From Halomonas sp. QHL1 (GTDB taxonomy: Bacteria; Pseudomonadota; Gammaproteobacteria; Pseudomonadales; Halomonadaceae), in NCBI RefSeq assembly GCF_001882345.1, contig NZ_MINL01000001.1:1133008-1197007 (forward strand): DNA of 64,000 nt, read 5' to 3'. This document shows positions 33,605-42,049 of this stretch, in pieces. The position numbers and the translations under genes are program-made. The notes under the pieces are model-generated. The model saw only the letters and a list, made by a program, of their open reading frames with translations. It made no database searches and had not been told where the DNA came from. The first letter of the stretch is position 1. Every line of letters starts with the position of its first letter.

Positions 33605-34569
33605 TGAGACCGGCCCTTATCGGCGATATCGGGGGAACCAACGCACGCTTGGCGTTGGTCTCTCCCGGTGAAATAACCCCGCACGATATTTTGAACCTGC
33701 CCTGCGCCGACTACCCTGGTGTTGTAGAAGCGGTTCAAGACTACTTGAACCGTGTGGGTGCCACCGGTGAAAACGCGCCTCAAGAGGCGTGCTTAGCCTT
33801 TGCCTGCCCCGTTCACGCTGAGCGGGTCAAGATGACCAATAACCACTGGGATTTTTTGAAAAGCGACGTTCAGCAATCGTTGAATCTCTCGCTATTCAAA
33901 GTGATTAACGACTTTACCGCCCAGGCACTGGGCGTTCCCCATGTGGCAGCCAGTGATTTGGTCGAGGTTCAGCCGGGGCAAACCCAGGCGCACTCCACAC
34001 GCTTAATCATTGGCCCGGGCACCGGGCTGGGCGTTGCCGGGGTGTTTCCTGGCCAACACGCCTGGATTCCGCTGCCCACCGAAGGCGGTCACGTCACCTT
34101 TGCCCCCACGGATAGTACCGAGCGGGCACTGCTGGATGTATTTCTACAGCGTCACAAACGGGTGAGCGTAGAGCGCATCTTGTGCGGTCAAGGCTTACTG
34201 GAGCTTTACCAAGCCTACTGCACCCTTGAGGGAATTGAGCCAAGCCTCAACAGCCCCGCAGAGGTAACCTCAGCGGCCAATGAAGGCGATAGCCTTGCCA
34301 CCGCTGCCCTGCTGCGCTTTCTAAAAATTCTTGGCGATGTGTGCGGTGACGCCACCTTAACCATGGGCGCTCGAGGCGGGGTTTATCTATGCGGCGGCAT
34401 TCTCCCGCGCCTGCTGGAGTGGCTGCCGAAGAGTGAACTGCGCGCTGCTTTTGTCGATAAAGGCCGTATGGGCGCTTATAACGCTGACATCCCCGTGTGG
34501 GTAGTGACCGCGCCCTGGACCGGCCTGCTAGGTGCCGCCGAAGCGCTGCATAACGAAGAAGTCTTCTAA
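33604..34569 (+). CDS. glk: Glucokinase
   Basis: A 321-residue ROK-unrelated bacterial glucokinase (Glk family). It has the phosphate-binding IGDIGGTNARLALVS, the glucose-binding region NNHWDF and KVINDFTAQALGVP, IGPGTGLGVAGVF and LPTEGGHVTFAP, then GGVYLCGGILPRL. It phosphorylates glucose with ATP, giving the substrate for Zwf. Directly downstream of edd. Confidence 0.95.
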   Translation: MRPALIGDIGGTNARLALVSPGEITPHDILNLPCADYPGVVEAVQDYLNRVGATGENAPQEACLAFACPVHAERVKMTNNHWDFLKSDVQQSLNLSLFKVINDFTAQALGVPHVAASDLVEVQPGQTQAHSTRLIIGPGTGLGVAGVFPGQHAWIPLPTEGGHVTFAPTDSTERALLDVFLQRHKRVSVERILCGQGLLELYQAYCTLEGIEPSLNSPAEVTSAANEGDSLATAALLRFLKILGDVCGDATLTMGARGGVYLCGGILPRLLEWLPKSELRAAFVDKGRMGAYNADIPVWVVTAPWTGLLGAAEALHNEEVF

Positions 34570-34603
34570 AAACATTCCTAACAATATCAATTTGGAACCT
34601 GCT

Positions 34604-35473
34604 ATGCCCGCCGCCACTTTTAACGTGCCGTTTCTTCTCGGCATGATGCGTCTGCACGAATCACCCGCCATGCACGACCCCGAACTGTTGGCAGACTGGA
34701 TCGAAGCACGCCTGGAACAGGGCCTTCACTGGTTTGATCATGCTGACATCTACGGCAACGGCCAAGGAGAGACCCTGTTTGGCGCCGCGCTACGAGCGCG
34801 CCCTGCCCTAGCTCAGCGGGTCAATATCGTGACCAAAGCGAGCATCGCCAACGACAACCCCGAACCCGGCTCGGGCAAGGTAAAGCACTACAACGCTAGC
34901 CCTGCTTATCTTAATAGCGCCATTGATGCCTCGCTGGCGCGGTTAAATGTCGAACGCCTCGATCATTTCCTGATTCACCGCCCCGATCTGTTGATGGACG
35001 CGGAAGCGACCGGCCGGGCGCTGGACGACGCCATTGAAGCAGGCAAAATTGGCGCCGCGGGAATTTCCAATCATCTGCCCAGCCAGTGGCGGCGCTTGCA
35101 AGGCGCCATGCATCAACGCTTATCAGCCAATCAGATCGAACTCTCGATTGCCCATACAACGCCGCTGTTTGACGGCAGCTTTGATGAGCTATGTGCCGAT
35201 GGCCACGCACCGATGGCGTGGTCGCCACTGGCAGGCGGGCAGCTGATGCAAGGCGCCGTTGGCGACTGTTTGGCTAAGTGGGCAACGGAGCTTGATAGCT
35301 CCCCCAGCGCTTTAGCGCTGGCATGGCTACGTAGTCTTCCTAACTCGCCGGTACCGGTGATTGGCAGCGTTAAGCCAGAGCGAATCAGCGACATGCTCAA
35401 AGGCCCTGCCACGCTGCCCCGGGAAGTGTGGTATGAATTGCTTGAAGCTGCCCGTGGCCACTGCGTGGCATAA
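34604..35473 (+). CDS. Aldo/keto reductase
   Basis: A 289-residue TIM-barrel oxidoreductase. The catalytic tetrad is seen as Asp and Tyr of WFDHADIYGNG, Lys of IVTKAS and His of HFLIHRPD. GAAGISNHLPSQWRRL and PVIGSVKPERI mark the NADPH-binding end. It resembles the YdhF group. The substrate is unknown, but its place after edd-glk suggests a sugar or sugar-aldehyde. ATG 34604 is used as start. An upstream in-frame ATG (34532) would lie inside glk. Confidence 0.87.
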   Translation: MPAATFNVPFLLGMMRLHESPAMHDPELLADWIEARLEQGLHWFDHADIYGNGQGETLFGAALRARPALAQRVNIVTKASIANDNPEPGSGKVKHYNASPAYLNSAIDASLARLNVERLDHFLIHRPDLLMDAEATGRALDDAIEAGKIGAAGISNHLPSQWRRLQGAMHQRLSANQIELSIAHTTPLFDGSFDELCADGHAPMAWSPLAGGQLMQGAVGDCLAKWATELDSSPSALALAWLRSLPNSPVPVIGSVKPERISDMLKGPATLPREVWYELLEAARGHCVA

Positions 35474-35539
35474 GGCTATTTTGTATAAAACGACGCGGTA
35501 CAAAACAACTATTACGTTAATTACACTAAGGAGCCACTT

Positions 35540-36502
35540 ATGACGCCAGTTATTGCGTTTGGCGAAGCCCTGGTTGATATGCTCTCCAGCCGTTTAGGGG
35601 CGGCTTCAGATGCCCAGCAAACCTTTACGCCCTACGCCGGTGGCGCTCCCGCTAACGTGGCAGTCGCCTGCGCCCGCCTGGGCGTTCCTAGCCAATTTTT
35701 AGGCATGGTGGGCGACGATACGTTCGGGCATTTTTTGGTGCGTGAACTCAAAAGCCACGGTGTAGACACCAGCGGCGTGGTATATACCCGAGAAGCCCGT
35801 ACGGCGCTGGCGTTCGTTTCCCGGGATGACGTGGGCGAACGCACTTTTGATTTCTATCGCCCGCCCGCTGCTGACCTGCTTTATCGCCTTGAGCATTTAC
35901 CCCATGGCGTATTCGAGAACCCTGCCATTCTGCACTTGTGCAGTAACAGTCTGACCGACCCAGAGATCGCCGACGTTACCCTGGCGATGGCCACCATGGC
36001 AAAGCGCGCAGGCTGCCTGGTCAGCGTAGATGCCAACCTACGCCACAACCTGTGGCCCGACGGCGAAGCCGATGCCAGCCTAGTTACGCAACTGCTAGAC
36101 GGCGCTGAGCTGCTCAAGCTGTCACAGGAAGAGCTCGACTACTTACGCGCAGATCATCCTGCAGAATCGTGGCTATCAGAGCGACTGGCGGCCGGGGTAA
36201 AAGTTATTTTGATTACCGACGGCCCCAATGACGTGGTACTCAAAGGCGTCGGTATTGACCAGCGCATCGCACCACCCAAAGTGGAAGCAGTCGATACCAC
36301 CGCGGGAGGCGACGCCTTTATTGGCGGGCTATTGGCGGAGCTCTCGGCCCACGGCATCAATGAAAACTGGCAGAGCGATGCGGATTTTCTCCACCGCGCG
36401 GTGGATACTGCCTGCCGCTGTGGCGCCCATGCCGTTACTCGGCCAGGCGCTTATGCATCACTCCCTACCCATGCGGATATCGAAGCACTTCTAAACACTT
36501 AA
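35540..36502 (+). CDS. PfkB-family sugar kinase, probably fructokinase
   Basis: A 320-residue ribokinase-fold kinase. GEALVDMLS and PYAGGAPANVAVACARLG at the start are typical of fructokinases. SVDANLRHNLWP, LSQEEL and the anion-hole/catalytic DTTAGGDAFIGGLL (Asp base) are present. KDG kinases are similar, so 2-keto-3-deoxygluconate is an alternative substrate. It has a strong AAGGAG site and is last in the edd-glk-AKR-kinase run, followed by a hairpin. Confidence 0.87.
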   Translation: MTPVIAFGEALVDMLSSRLGAASDAQQTFTPYAGGAPANVAVACARLGVPSQFLGMVGDDTFGHFLVRELKSHGVDTSGVVYTREARTALAFVSRDDVGERTFDFYRPPAADLLYRLEHLPHGVFENPAILHLCSNSLTDPEIADVTLAMATMAKRAGCLVSVDANLRHNLWPDGEADASLVTQLLDGAELLKLSQEELDYLRADHPAESWLSERLAAGVKVILITDGPNDVVLKGVGIDQRIAPPKVEAVDTTAGGDAFIGGLLAELSAHGINENWQSDADFLHRAVDTACRCGAHAVTRPGAYASLPTHADIEALLNT

Positions 36503-36515
36503 TGGTTATCCAGTT

Positions 36516-36539
36516 CGGTGACCGCCTGGGCGGTCACCG
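36516..36539. terminator. Stem-loop after the fructokinase gene
   Basis: Perfect 11-bp inverted repeat CGGTGACCGCC / GGCGGTCACCG around two bases, 14 bases past the stop codon and before the convergent pyrophosphatase gene. No T-run is present, so its terminator function is uncertain. Confidence 0.5.
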
Positions 36540-36604
36540 ATGTTAGTTAGGCAGTAGCAACGATAAGCTAAAAGGCTCTACTCCCGATTACTGCAATTTG
36601 GCCA

Positions 36605-37312
36605 TTATTGCGTCGCCGCGAAGTTTTCAGCGGCGGCTTCTAACGCCTCCCTTGCCACTTCCGCATCCTCAAACCCTAGACCTTCCATACCGCCATCCGG
36701 CCCTTTGTAACTGGCAAACCACAGATCAATGATCTGACTAACACCTGGGTACTCGCGATCCAACTGCGTCATGCTTTCAATATGTGCAAAAGGTGAATCC
36801 TGGGTGAGAACGGCAATGAGCTTGTCGTCTTGCTCTCCGTCATCCAGCATTTTCAGAACACCAATAACGTTCACATCGACAATTTCACCTCGTGGAACGG
36901 CTTGGCCCAAAACAATCACATCGAGTGGGTCGCCGTCACCGCCCAACTCTTTTGGCAGAGCAGTGCCTGGAATAGCGCCATAATTGCCGGGGTAACCTAG
37001 GTAATTCACAACGCGTGGCTCACCGTCTTTATATTCCCAATAAACCGCTTTGGGATCATCTTTACTGACTTCCCATTTCGCCGATGTGCCCGTGGGTATT
37101 TCAACAATGGCTCTTACCGAACCATCGGCATTGATGGCATCCATAGACATCAAGTCGACATCACCCACAATAGTGAACTCATCGGTTGCGTTCATGTTAT
37201 GGGCAATGGGCGTGGTGTCAGAAAACGCCAATCCGCCTAAAGACTCAGCCTGAGCCGTGGATGCCAAAGCAGCAATGCACGCTAGAGAAGTAAGTAATAG
37301 TTTTTTCCGCAT
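36605..37312 (-). CDS. Family I inorganic pyrophosphatase with signal peptide
   Basis: A 235-residue soluble-type pyrophosphatase preceded by a clear Sec signal (MRKKLLLTSLACIAALASTAQA). Active-site parts are AKWEVSKD, YPGNYGAIPGT, the PPase signature GDGDPLDVIVLG, LKMLDDGEQDDKLIAV and WFASYKG. Cytoplasmic Ppa is ~175 residues with no export signal, so this copy is predicted periplasmic or lipoprotein-free secreted. Pyrophosphate hydrolysis outside the cytoplasm would serve phosphate scavenging. It is monocistronic between two sugar loci. Confidence 0.9.
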   Translation of the reverse strand: MRKKLLLTSLACIAALASTAQAESLGGLAFSDTTPIAHNMNATDEFTIVGDVDLMSMDAINADGSVRAIVEIPTGTSAKWEVSKDDPKAVYWEYKDGEPRVVNYLGYPGNYGAIPGTALPKELGGDGDPLDVIVLGQAVPRGEIVDVNVIGVLKMLDDGEQDDKLIAVLTQDSPFAHIESMTQLDREYPGVSQIIDLWFASYKGPDGGMEGLGFEDAEVAREALEAAAENFAATQ

Positions 37313-37405
37313 GATGTTCTCCGTTAGTTATTCAAATACGTTAGCGTGGAGAAATGACGGAGTAATGACAGACTTAAATGGAGGCAACCATGTCACGACT
37401 TGTTT

Positions 37406-37420
37406 AAATGTCAGACATTT
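37406..37420. promoter_or_regulatory. Palindromic operator before the GntR regulator
   Basis: AAATGTC-A-GACATTT is a perfect 15-bp palindrome 42 bases before the regulator start. Its NTGTCNGACAN core fits FadR-subfamily GntR operators. A near-identical copy precedes the sodium symporter gene (43705-43719). Confidence 0.7.
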
Positions 37421-37461
37421 ACTAGACTAGAATTCATCCAATAAAAAACAAGAGATCACCG

Positions 37462-38181
37462 ATGACGCTGGACGCTCTGCCGCCCCACCAGGGTGGCGCT
37501 GAACAGTTAGCCCGTTTGCTCGCCCAGGCTCTGCTGGCAGGCCATTGGCAGCCAGGCGATGTTTTCCCTCGGGAGCTGGATATCGGCAAACACTTTGCCG
37601 TTAGCCGTAACCAAGTGCGTAACGCACTCACCAGCCTCACCGCGGCGGGTTTATTAGAGCGCACTGCGGGCCGCGGCACGCTGGTTCGCGAAATGGGTGA
37701 TTGGCATCTACTCGACCCACTGATGAGCGAATGGATGACCGGTCTGGTCGACCTTGACCCGCAATTGATCAGGGCCATTTACGCCTTTCGGTTTTCTGCT
37801 GAACCGGTGGTTGCAGGACTCGCTGCACAGGCAGCCCAGGCTGAAGACATAGAACGTCTGGAGAGCGCCTATGCAGGAATGAAGAGCAGCGCAGGCAGCG
37901 TTGAAGCGCGTGCGGAGCATGCCGAGTACGACGTCGCCTTTCACGACGCCACCTACCGGGCCAGCCACAATTTAGTCTGGCGGCAAATGGGCCACTTACT
38001 GCGACCTTCGATCATGGCGCTGATACACCGCTCGCAACACCGCACTGGCCCCTTAGACGACAGTCTCGCGCGCCACCGCCAGGTGCTTGACGCTATCCGC
38101 AGCCGCGATGCCAGCGCCGCAGAATCCGCCGCAAGAGAAGTGCTGCGCCGCACGGCCATCGACCTTGGCATCGTCAGCTGA
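37462..38181 (+). CDS. dgoR: GntR/FadR-family regulator of galactonate genes (DgoR-like)
   Basis: A 239-residue regulator. The N-terminal winged HTH includes FPRELDIGKHFAVSRNQVRNAL and TAGRGTLV. The C-terminal FCD domain has metal-binding Asp/His in DVAFHDATYRASHN and His in ARHRQVLDAI. It lies 43 bases before dgoD, same strand. Its probable ligand is galactonate or KDGal. The name rests on context, since related FCD regulators control other sugar acids. Confidence 0.85.
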   Translation: MTLDALPPHQGGAEQLARLLAQALLAGHWQPGDVFPRELDIGKHFAVSRNQVRNALTSLTAAGLLERTAGRGTLVREMGDWHLLDPLMSEWMTGLVDLDPQLIRAIYAFRFSAEPVVAGLAAQAAQAEDIERLESAYAGMKSSAGSVEARAEHAEYDVAFHDATYRASHNLVWRQMGHLLRPSIMALIHRSQHRTGPLDDSLARHRQVLDAIRSRDASAAESAAREVLRRTAIDLGIVS

Positions 38182-38224
38182 CAATTACGCAATGAATACC
38201 TCCTATTCAGAAGGATGACCGAAC

Positions 38225-39373
38225 ATGAAAATTACCAAACTCAAGACTTGGCAAGTTCCCCCGCGCTGGCTGTTCCTTAAAATAGAGACTGACGAAGGCT
38301 GCTACGGCTGGGGTGAACCGGTGATTGAAGGCCGCGCGGCAACCGTTGAAGCCGCCGTACACGAGCTTTCTGACTACTTGATCGGCCAGGACCCGCACCG
38401 CATTGAGCATCTGTGGAACATCATGTACCGCGCCGGTTTTTATCGCGGCGGCCCTATTCTGATGAGTGCGATTGCCGGTATTGACCAGGCGCTGTGGGAT
38501 CTCAAAGGCCGCGATCTGGGTGTGCCCGTTCACCAGCTATTAGGTGGTGCCGTGCGCGACAAAATGCGCATGTACGCCTGGACCGGTGGCGACCGCCCAA
38601 GCGACGTGGGCTCTGGTGCCAAAGCGCTGGTCGACAAAGGCTTCACGGCCTTCAAAATGAACGGCACCCCCGAAATGCAAATCGTCGACTCACATCGCAA
38701 GGTCGATGAAGCCGTCGCTCGGGTGGCAGAAGCGCGCAACGCCGTTGGGCCAGATGTAGGCATCGGCATCGACTTTCATGGCCGCGTGCACCGCCCCATG
38801 GCCAAAGCACTGCTGCGCGAGTTAGAGCCCTTCCACCCGATGTTTGTGGAAGAACCGGTCGCCCCCGAACATCTACCCTGCTTGAAAGATATTGCCGGTG
38901 GTTTGGGCTACCCATTGGCAACTGGCGAGCGGCTGCATACCCGCTTCCAGTTCCGCGATTTGCTGGCCGATGGCATGATCGACATTATCCAGCCGGATAT
39001 TTCCCACTGCGGCGGCATCAGCGAAGGTCTCAAAATCGCCGCCCTGGCCTCCGCTTATGACGTCGCCTTAGCGCCCCACTGCCCGCTCGGCCCGCTAACA
39101 CTGGCCGCGTCTCTACAGCTGGATGCAGTCAGTCACAACGCATTTATCCAAGAGCAGAGCATGGGCATTCACTACAACCAGGGCAACGATGTTCTCGATT
39201 ACCTGGTCGATAAATCCGCCCTCGCCATTGAAGACGGCTTCTGCGCCATTCCCCAGGGCCCAGGCCTTGGTGTCGAGATCAACGAAGAGTTCGTTGAGGA
39301 GCGCGCCAAGGTGGGCCACCGCTGGCGCAACCCGGTCTGGACTCATGAAGATGGCTCTATTGCGGAGTGGTAA
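38225..39373 (+). CDS. dgoD: D-galactonate dehydratase DgoD
   Basis: A 382-residue enolase-superfamily (mandelate racemase group) dehydratase converting D-galactonate to 2-keto-3-deoxygalactonate. The Mg ligands are in [20 protein letters not shown] and [10 protein letters not shown]. The catalytic His pair is in [11 protein letters not shown] and the first domain. [24 protein letters not shown] and the [20 protein letters not shown]-terminus are almost identical in style to E. coli DgoD. Operon with dgoK, dgoA and the lactonase. Confidence 0.96.
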   Translation: MKITKLKTWQVPPRWLFLKIETDEGCYGWGEPVIEGRAATVEAAVHELSDYLIGQDPHRIEHLWNIMYRAGFYRGGPILMSAIAGIDQALWDLKGRDLGVPVHQLLGGAVRDKMRMYAWTGGDRPSDVGSGAKALVDKGFTAFKMNGTPEMQIVDSHRKVDEAVARVAEARNAVGPDVGIGIDFHGRVHRPMAKALLRELEPFHPMFVEEPVAPEHLPCLKDIAGGLGYPLATGERLHTRFQFRDLLADGMIDIIQPDISHCGGISEGLKIAALASAYDVALAPHCPLGPLTLAASLQLDAVSHNAFIQEQSMGIHYNQGNDVLDYLVDKSALAIEDGFCAIPQGPGLGVEINEEFVEERAKVGHRWRNPVWTHEDGSIAEW

Positions 39374-39376
39374 GCC

Positions 39377-40363
39377 ATGGGATCAACCGAGATGAGTGAA
39401 ACAGCTGACATTGCAGACCAATTAACCTGGATTGCGGTTGACTGGGGCTCTAGCAACCTGCGCGCCTGGGGGCTGGATCAACACGACCAGGTGATTGCCC
39501 AAGCCAGTAGCGACAAGGGCATGCTGTCGCTAAAGGCCGATGAGTACGAAGCCGAGCTGGAGCGGCTGGTGGGTGATTGGCTGCCTACTGCCGGGCAAAT
39601 TGATGTGATGGTGTGCGGTATGGCGGGCGCTCGTCAGGGCTGGCTGGAAGCCGCCTATTTGCCGGTACCCACGCAGCTCGACCAGCTTAGCCAAGGCGCA
39701 GTGACGCCAACGCTTACGAGCGACCAGTTACGTGTTTACCTGCTGCCTGGTTTAAGCCAAACCCGCGGTATCGCGACTCACTTTGATGTGATGCGCGGTG
39801 AAGAGACCCAGTTGGCAGGACTCGTCGCTGATTCGCCAGAGTTTACTGGCCTCGCCTGCCTGCCCGGCACCCACGCAAAATGGGCAACCCTGGAAGCGGG
39901 CGCGGTGAGCGGGTTTTCGACCTATCTGACCGGCGAGCTTTACCAGCTATTGGCCAACCAATCGGTCTTGCGCCACTCAATCGGCAACGATGAGCTTCAA
40001 GACCCAGCTTGCTGTGAGGCGTTTATTTCGGCAGTTAGCGAGATCTACGCGGCGCCCGAAACCTTTAGTAGCCGCCTGTTCGGCCTGCGCGCGCAAGATT
40101 TACTCGATGGCCGGCTACCGGCTGGCGATACGCGTGGGGCCGTGCTGGCGGCCAGGCTCTCTGGGCTCGCCATTGGCCTTGAGCTTGCTGGTGCCTGCCG
40201 TGAGTGCCCCAGCGATAAGCCCATCATGCTGATTGGTAACCAGGCGCTTAGCCAGCGCTATACGTTGGCGCTCAATGCGATCGGCTATCAGACGCAGCAT
40301 ATGGATGGCGACTTAGCCGTGCTGGCAGGTCTATGCCTTGCCCACCGTGCGCTCAAGGCCTAA
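39377..40363 (+). CDS. dgoK: 2-dehydro-3-deoxygalactonokinase DgoK
   Basis: A 328-residue kinase phosphorylating 2-keto-3-deoxygalactonate. It shows IAVDWGSSNLRAWGLDQ at the nucleotide-binding start, VMVCGMAGARQGWLEAAY, MRGEETQLAGL, CLPGTHAKWATLEAG and ARLSGLAIGLELAGA, all DgoK features. An internal second Met (MSETADIADQ) is a possible alternative start. It begins three bases after the dgoD stop. Confidence 0.94.
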   Translation: MGSTEMSETADIADQLTWIAVDWGSSNLRAWGLDQHDQVIAQASSDKGMLSLKADEYEAELERLVGDWLPTAGQIDVMVCGMAGARQGWLEAAYLPVPTQLDQLSQGAVTPTLTSDQLRVYLLPGLSQTRGIATHFDVMRGEETQLAGLVADSPEFTGLACLPGTHAKWATLEAGAVSGFSTYLTGELYQLLANQSVLRHSIGNDELQDPACCEAFISAVSEIYAAPETFSSRLFGLRAQDLLDGRLPAGDTRGAVLAARLSGLAIGLELAGACRECPSDKPIMLIGNQALSQRYTLALNAIGYQTQHMDGDLAVLAGLCLAHRALKA

Positions 40364-40393
40364 AGCCACTAACTATTTATGGGGAGATTTGCT

Positions 40394-40999
40394 ATGTCGC
40401 TGCCACTGATTGGTATTTTACGCGGAGTTAGCCCCGACGAAGTCGTTGAAATCGCAGGTGTGGTGCTGGCCGCGGGGATCACCCAGATCGAGGTGCCACT
40501 TAATTCACCCAACCCGCTAGAGAGCATTCGCCGCTTGGTAGACGCATATGGCGATCGTGCGGTCATTGGTGCAGGTACGGTGCTCACTTCGGCTCAGGTG
40601 CGTGAAGTTCATGCTGCCGGTGGGCGCTTAATCGTTTCTCCCAACTGTCGGCCAGCGGTGATTGAAGAAACGCATAAGCTCGGCATGGCTAGCTGGCCGG
40701 GTATTGTGACCCCTTCAGAAGCCTTCGATGCGCTGGATGCAGGCGCCACCGGGCTTAAACTCTTCCCCGCGGTGCAGGTAGGCTTAGAAGGTATGAAAGC
40801 GGTTCGTGCGGTGCTACCCGAAGGCACACTTTTATATGCCGTCGGCGGCGCTGGGGTCGATAACTTCGCCGAATGGCGCGCAGCGGGTGTCGATGGTGCA
40901 GGCCTGGGCAGCGCGCTATACAAACCCGGCCAAAGCGCTTCTCAGGTAGGCAAACAGGCACAAGCCCTAGTCGATGCCTGGCTAGCAGGCGAACAATAA
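40394..40999 (+). CDS. dgoA: 2-dehydro-3-deoxy-6-phosphogalactonate aldolase DgoA
   Basis: A 201-residue class I KDPG/KDPGal aldolase giving pyruvate and glyceraldehyde-3-phosphate. The catalytic Glu is in ITQIEVPLNSP and the Schiff-base Lys in GATGLKLFPAVQVG. AGTVLTSAQV and VGGAGVDNF are conserved. The start ATG 40394 sits seven bases behind GGGGAG, which decides against the earlier ATG at 40379 that contains this site. A second aldolase, eda, lies at 43.9-44.5 kb. Confidence 0.94.
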   Translation: MSLPLIGILRGVSPDEVVEIAGVVLAAGITQIEVPLNSPNPLESIRRLVDAYGDRAVIGAGTVLTSAQVREVHAAGGRLIVSPNCRPAVIEETHKLGMASWPGIVTPSEAFDALDAGATGLKLFPAVQVGLEGMKAVRAVLPEGTLLYAVGGAGVDNFAEWRAAGVDGAGLGSALYKPGQSASQVGKQAQALVDAWLAGEQ

Positions 41000-41013
41000 G
41001 GAGAACAATCACA

Positions 41014-41910
41014 ATGAATACGGGTACGAGTGTTCCAACGTGGCAGGCCGAGTTAGCGGTCGATTGCCGTTGCTCGCTGGGTGAAGGCCCGCAGTGGGAT
41101 GCCAAAAATCAGCGCCTTTACTGGTGCGACATTCTTGAAAAACTGCTGCACTGGCTCTCCCCCGCCAGCGGGGAAAGCGGCCACTATCAGCTTGATCATA
41201 GAGTGTCACTGGCAGCCCCCATTGACGATGGTGGCCTGCTGTTAGTCGGTGAAGACCGCTTAAGCCGCTTCGACCCCAGCAGCGGCAGTATCGAAAAGTG
41301 GTGTGATTTCGAGGCCGATAACCCCATCACCCGCAGCAATGACGCACGCATTGATCGCCACGGCAGCCTGTGGCTTTCCAGCATGGGTAAAAGCACTGAA
41401 AGAAACGCTGGAAGCCTTTACCGCCTGCATCGCGGCGAGCTCTCGCGGCTGCGTTCAGGCCTAACGATTCCCAATGCTATCTGCTTCTCTGAAGATGGCG
41501 AGTTCGCGTGGTTTACGGATACGGTGACGGGTGTAGTGATGCGCTGGGCGCTGGATAACGAGGGCTGGCCACAAGGCGAGCCACAGCCTTGGGCGGATTT
41601 TTTCTCCAGCCAAGGTAATCCGGATGGTGCGGTGATGGATAGCGAAGGCTGCCTATGGCTAGCACTGTGGGGGGCTGGGCAGGTCGTACGCTTGAACCCT
41701 AACGGCGAAATAATTGGCCGCGTTGAGCTACCAGTCAGCCAACCCTCCTGCCCGGTTTTTGCTGGCCCTGATCTAAAAACGCTGTATATCACCACGGCGC
41801 AAGAGGGTTTCAGTGCTGAGCAGCTTGCCCAAGAACCCACCGCAGGCTCGCTCTATGTGGTTGAAACCGGCATTAAAGGATTGGCCGAGCTGCCGCTGCG
41901 CCTAGAATAG
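41014..41910 (+). CDS. SMP-30/gluconolactonase family sugar lactonase
   Basis: A 298-residue six-bladed propeller. Metal ligands of the family are recognisable: Glu in CSLGEGPQWD, Asn in LTIPNAICFSEDG and Asp in GNPDGAVMDSEG. Given its place at the end of the dgo operon, galactonolactone is the probable substrate, so it would produce galactonate from oxidised galactose. The start at 41014 follows AAGGAG. The longer frame from 40873 would lie inside dgoA. Confidence 0.88.
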   Translation: MNTGTSVPTWQAELAVDCRCSLGEGPQWDAKNQRLYWCDILEKLLHWLSPASGESGHYQLDHRVSLAAPIDDGGLLLVGEDRLSRFDPSSGSIEKWCDFEADNPITRSNDARIDRHGSLWLSSMGKSTERNAGSLYRLHRGELSRLRSGLTIPNAICFSEDGEFAWFTDTVTGVVMRWALDNEGWPQGEPQPWADFFSSQGNPDGAVMDSEGCLWLALWGAGQVVRLNPNGEIIGRVELPVSQPSCPVFAGPDLKTLYITTAQEGFSAEQLAQEPTAGSLYVVETGIKGLAELPLRLE

Positions 41911-41940
41911 GCTGTTGCCATTGTCCCAAGCTAACCCTCT

Positions 41941-42025
41941 GTCATTGCGAGCGAAGCGAAGCAATCTCGGGGGATCTGCTACCGAAAGTTGAGATTGCCG
42001 CGTCGCTGCGCTCCTCGCAACGACG
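41941..42025. repeat. Palindromic GTCATTGCGAGCG-type intergenic repeat
   Basis: Begins GTCATTGCGAGCGAAGCGAA and ends CGCTCCTCGCAACGAC, with GCAATCTC / GAGATTGC facing each other in the middle. The whole unit folds into one long imperfect hairpin. This repeat type is widespread in bacterial intergenic spaces. It lies between two convergent genes, where it can also stop transcription. Confidence 0.7.
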
Positions 42026-42049
42026 CGGCCTCGTCCCGACAATCCCAGT

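Noticed and set aside
35480..35535. HexR-like sequence before the fructokinase gene
   Set aside because: TGTAATTAACGTAATAG keeps only one half of the motif and the other half does not fit.
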